5,440 bases of DNA from a bacterium. GTDB lineage: Bacteria; Chloroflexota; Dormibacteria; UBA8260; Bog-877. The stretch is from contig JAKAVU010000166.1 in assembly GCA_021817185.1 (NCBI GenBank), forward strand, positions 1-5,440. Direction: 5' to 3'. The position numbers and the translations under genes are program-made. Within the stretch, counting starts at the first letter, position 1; each line of letters starts with the position of its first letter. Under the pieces are notes generated by a model that made no database searches, was not told where the DNA came from, and saw only the letters and a list, made by a program, of their open reading frames with translations. Positions 5,315 to 5,440 of the stretch are shown here, piece by piece.

Positions 5315-5322
5315 GCTGTCTT

Positions 5323-5407
5323 CCGGACCCTTGGAAGTGAAAACCAGGGCCTGAGAAGTCGAGAAGCGCGCCCCAGGGCGGCGGTCAGGCTGGCCTCAGG
5401 GCGCGCT
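5323..5407. repeat. Imperfect direct repeat, right copy (partner 1-84)
   Basis: This copy aligns with 1-84 in the same orientation at roughly 80% identity with one single-base gap. It contains a perfect 10-bp inverted repeat, AAGCGCGCCC (5364-5373) and GGGCGCGCTT (5399-5408), around a 25-base loop. The left copy keeps the stem with one mismatch, which suggests the fold matters. It lies directly after the terminator at 5286-5314. The remaining bases to the window end show no gene. Confidence 0.7.
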
Positions 5408-5440
5408 TGGTCCAGGAAGATCGGGTCCTGGTCGGTGGAA

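Larger units (their letters stand above)
5081..5316 (+). ncRNA. Candidate structured RNA or leader, unidentified
   Basis: Over about 235 bases there are several strong inverted repeats and no convincing reading frame. These are 5105-5112 with 5127-5134 (8 bp); 5121-5127 with 5154-5160 (7 bp, excluding the first); 5136-5142 with 5169-5175 (7 bp); 5219-5231 with 5237-5249 (13 bp including one G-U, loop GATGG); and 5244-5250 with 5254-5260 (7 bp). A long-range 10-bp pairing, 5216-5225 with 5265-5274, competes with the 13-bp stem. The run ends in an intrinsic terminator. Alternatives are a leader of a gene beyond the window or a DNA recombination site that folds as single strand. It matches no RNA family that I recognise. 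Confidence 0.4.

Overview
The window looks like a moderately GC-rich actinobacterial accessory region. Three things suggest this: the transposase is of a type I associate with Actinomycetota, three of the start codons are GTG or TTG, and three genes sit directly behind a -10 box so that their mRNAs would be leaderless or nearly so. The assignment is an inference from style. No rRNA, tRNA or housekeeping gene is present to fix the taxonomy.

Layout. Bases 1-84 are one copy of an imperfect repeat whose partner lies at 5323-5407. A Fic-domain protein (100-1323, minus) follows, with a near-consensus promoter and two identical 14-bp sites upstream, 52 bp apart. Next is an insertion sequence (about 1473-2966) carrying one intact integrase-core transposase (1745-2821, minus). 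The IS has a single terminal repeat on the left and three tandem copies on the right. A gene-poor stretch (2967-3291) holds a 14-bp palindrome and two 12-bp repeats that may be debris of another element. A DinB/ClbS-like four-helix-bundle protein (3292-3828, minus) is divergent from a two-gene operon on the plus strand.

The operon is the most interesting part. A 93-aa protein with a ribbon-helix-helix-like N-terminus (4015-4296) is followed nine bases later by a 219-aa protein (4306-4965). The second protein looks like two MazF/PemK-type domains fused in tandem. This arrangement suggests a toxin-antitoxin pair, but the usual MazF catalytic residues look partly lost in both halves. A perfect 7-3-7 inverted repeat lies just upstream of the operon's -10 box and would suit autoregulation by the first protein.

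After the operon there is no gene from 4966 to the right edge. Instead there is a dense run of inverted repeats, several mutually exclusive, ending in a good intrinsic terminator (5286-5314), and then the second copy of the boundary repeat. I read this as a possible structured RNA or leader. A Fic protein, a MazF-like pair, an IS and an unassigned structured region enclosed by similar repeats fit a mobile or defence/stress cargo island. That overall reading remains a hypothesis.
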